DNA of 6,846 nt from Gallionella sp. (GTDB lineage Bacteria; Pseudomonadota; Gammaproteobacteria; Burkholderiales; Gallionellaceae): the NCBI GenBank assembly GCA_004298605.1, contig SCPW01000455.1, positions 1 to 6,846 of the forward strand, read 5' to 3'. Position 1 is the stretch's first letter. Every line of letters begins with the position of its first letter. Below are positions 6,129 through 6,846 of the stretch, one piece after another. The notes beneath the pieces were generated by a model. That model saw only the letters and a program-made list of their open reading frames with translations. It searched no databases and was not told the DNA's origin. The position numbers were made by a program, and so were the translations under genes.

Positions 6129-6177
6129 CCCGCAAAGAATATGAGGCTTTATTTGACAAAACCTTGACGCGCGTCAA
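6129..6177 (-). promoter_or_regulatory. Class II FNR promoter driving the porin
   Basis: TTGAC-GCGC-GTCAA at 6164-6177 (centre 6170.5) is identical to the box upstream of fnr. On the minus strand TATTCT lies at 6141-6136, giving a predicted start at 6129 with the box at -41.5. No terminator is seen between this start and the porin ATG. The palindrome is symmetric, but the plus-strand -10 position holds AATGGG, so the minus direction is favoured. Confidence 0.75.
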
Positions 6178-6217
6178 CCTTGTTGTTTGGCTTGCCATAA
6201 ATGGGGGTAAACGCAAA
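6133..6217. repeat. Imperfect direct repeat, copy B (upstream of the porin)
   Basis: Second copy of the segment at 4590-4675, same orientation. It contains the same 11-bp -10 block (6133-6143), the 31-bp exact FNR-box block (6158-6188) and gggggtaaacgcaaa (6203-6217). The copies lie about 1.54 kb apart. Confidence 0.85.
6203..6209 (-). promoter_or_regulatory. TACCCCC element upstream of the porin FNR box
   Basis: The minus strand reads TACCCCC followed by ATTTAT, 38.5 bp upstream of the FNR box centre (about -80). It is the counterpart of the element at 4661-4667. Confidence 0.3.
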
Positions 6218-6334
6218 ACAGCAGGATGCCGATGAGCATAGCGACGCACCCTGCCGCCCTCACATCGCGTGAAGCATTTTGCGTATTCCACTGAAACTGC
6301 GCAGCCGGAGCGTAGCTGCGAGGGGGGATTGCGC

Positions 6335-6350
6335 GGGTTTGACCAAACCC
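6335..6350. repeat. Perfect 16-bp palindrome GGGTTTGACCAAACCC
   Basis: Seven-base arms flank a central AC. It could be an operator or, with the T7 run at 6358-6364, part of a weak plus-strand terminator (6-bp stem, 4-nt loop, but with TTTCCGC interposed). No plus-strand gene precedes it, so its role is unclear. Confidence 0.3.
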
Positions 6351-6366
6351 TTTCCGCTTTTTTTGA

Positions 6367-6373
6367 TACCCCT
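6367..6373 (+). promoter_or_regulatory. TACCCCT element upstream of the plus-strand FNR box
   Basis: TACCCCT matches the NarL heptamer TACYYMT at every position and is followed by TTAT, as in the two minus-strand promoters. It begins 49.5 bp before the FNR box centre, about one helical turn further out than in those promoters. Confidence 0.35.
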
Positions 6374-6409
6374 TTATCCCTGTCTTGCCGTTGAATTTCC
6401 TATGCTTTT

Positions 6410-6458
6410 TTGACTTGTGTCAAGCATGAGAGACCCAGGATATGCAAGTATCAGAGCC
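6410..6458 (+). promoter_or_regulatory. FNR-type promoter for the secreted-protein gene
   Basis: TTGAC-TTGT-GTCAA at 6410-6423 (centre 6416.5) has perfect half-sites. A class II start would be near 6458, with AAGTAT at 6446-6451 as a poor -10 (3 of 6). The minus-strand -10 position (CAAGAC) is worse, so the plus direction is preferred. The leader to the ATG at 6597 would be about 139 nt. It shares no longer flanking match with the other three boxes. Confidence 0.6.
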
Positions 6459-6596
6459 TGATGAGGGCGCGCCAGAATGTCGCGGTAACGGCAGTCATCG
6501 TCTAAGTTTGTATAGTCGACAAATCACAACACCGGGCAAGCAGTTGGAACAGCAATGCTTCTGTTGCCCGAATAACTTAATAATGAGGAGAACATC

Positions 6597-6846
6597 ATGA
6601 CAATAAATAGCAAACCATGTAAATTGGCGGCTATGGCTGTGGCTTCAGCCATAATTTTTCATAGTGCAAACGCCTTGGCTGAGGGGGCATTATGCAGTGA
6701 TTGGAGCTACAACGACCCAAGCTGCCCCGCTTATATCAAGCAATCCACAAAGGCCGCACCACCCGTACAAATCGCAGAAAACAACGTAAAACAACCATCC
6801 GCTGGCGTGTTCTGCGCGGACCTATGCACTGACGGGATTTCCCTGG
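6597..6846 (+). CDS. Secreted small cysteine-containing protein of unknown function, 3' end cut by window edge
   Basis: I do not recognise this gene. ATG 6597 is preceded by GAGGAG at 6 nt spacing, and 83 codons are open to the window edge. The first 28 residues look like a Sec signal peptide: a Lys-containing start (MTINSKPCKL), a hydrophobic core (AAMAVASAII) and a cleavage site ANALA before EG. The visible mature part has four cysteines in two pairs (C33 and C43; C73 and C77, spaced CADLC) in a Pro/Ala/Lys-rich, low-hydrophobicity context. It has no CXXCH heme motif and no lipobox, so a disulfide-bonded periplasmic, outer-membrane or exported protein is most likely. The start codon, ribosome-binding site and signal peptide make it convincing as a gene. 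It is divergent from the porin and has its own FNR-type promoter. Confidence 0.8.
   Translation, partial: MTINSKPCKLAAMAVASAIIFHSANALAEGALCSDWSYNDPSCPAYIKQSTKAAPPVQIAENNVKQPSAGVFCADLCTDGISL

Larger units (their letters stand above)
5973..6596. other. Divergent intergenic region between the porin and the right-edge secreted-protein gene
   Basis: This 624-bp stretch has no convincing gene. It holds a predicted porin leader of about 157 nt with a hairpin (6109-6083), copy B of the FNR promoter repeat (6133-6217), a stretch of about 190 bp with a small hairpin at 6300-6320 (CGCAGC, 9-nt loop, GCTGCG) and a palindrome at 6335-6350, then the plus-strand FNR promoter (6410-6458) and a leader into the gene at 6597. 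A TATAGT hexamer at 6511-6516 is a possible second -10 for that gene, without a good -35. Confidence 0.75.

Noticed and set aside
4590..6217. Direct repeats read as insertion-sequence ends or a composite transposon
   Set aside because: There is no transposase, no terminal inverted repeats and no short target duplication. The repeats have promoter architecture and the enclosed gene is a normal porin.
6212..6364. Plus-strand small RNA from the other face of the box at 6164-6177, ending at the T-run after the 6335-6350 palindrome
   Set aside because: The required -10 position reads AATGGG, and the palindrome-to-T-run arrangement is a poor terminator.
1..6846. CRISPR array, tRNA or rRNA genes
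   Set aside because: No regularly spaced repeats and no tRNA- or rRNA-like segments were seen on either strand.

Overview
The window looks like a core respiratory locus of a Gram-negative, facultatively microaerobic or anaerobic proteobacterium. The porin signal peptide and C-terminal Phe, the ccoNOQP layout and the FNR sequence all suit a betaproteobacterium, possibly of the Nitrosomonadales/Gallionellaceae type; the lineage is inference and was not searched.

Layout, almost all on the minus strand. Bases 3184 down to 1 hold ccoN, ccoO, ccoQ and the first 249 codons of ccoP, encoding the cbb3-type, high-affinity cytochrome c oxidase. The genes are tightly packed: 10 bp between ccoN and ccoO, 13 bp between ccoO and ccoQ, and an ATGA overlap between ccoQ and ccoP. 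Upstream lies an FNR-family oxygen sensor (4411-3608) that keeps all four cluster cysteines. Further upstream is a general outer-membrane porin (5972-4860) with its own terminator. At the right edge, on the plus strand, a small secreted cysteine-containing protein of unknown function begins at 6597 and runs out of the window.

The three gene-free stretches are the most interesting part. They carry four FNR-type boxes of the form TTGAC-N4-GTCAA (one degenerate). Two of them (centres 4627.5 and 6170.5) lie inside an ~86-bp imperfect direct repeat that flanks the porin gene; each has a TATTCT -10 hexamer at the spacing of a class II FNR promoter (-41.5), firing toward fnr and toward the porin. 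A third, diverged copy of the core (centre 3538.5) lies just downstream of fnr. About 70 bp beyond its predicted start is a strong intrinsic terminator, so the likely product is a ~110-nt FNR-dependent small RNA rather than the cco mRNA. The fourth box (centre 6416.5) faces the plus-strand secreted protein.

Taken together, an oxygen sensor, its probable self-activating promoter, a microaerobic terminal oxidase, a porin, a candidate small RNA and a secreted protein appear to form one low-oxygen regulon packed into under 7 kb. The promoter of ccoN itself is unclear: the terminator isolates it from upstream transcription, and only a weak FNR-like site plus a strong inverted repeat lie just ahead of it.
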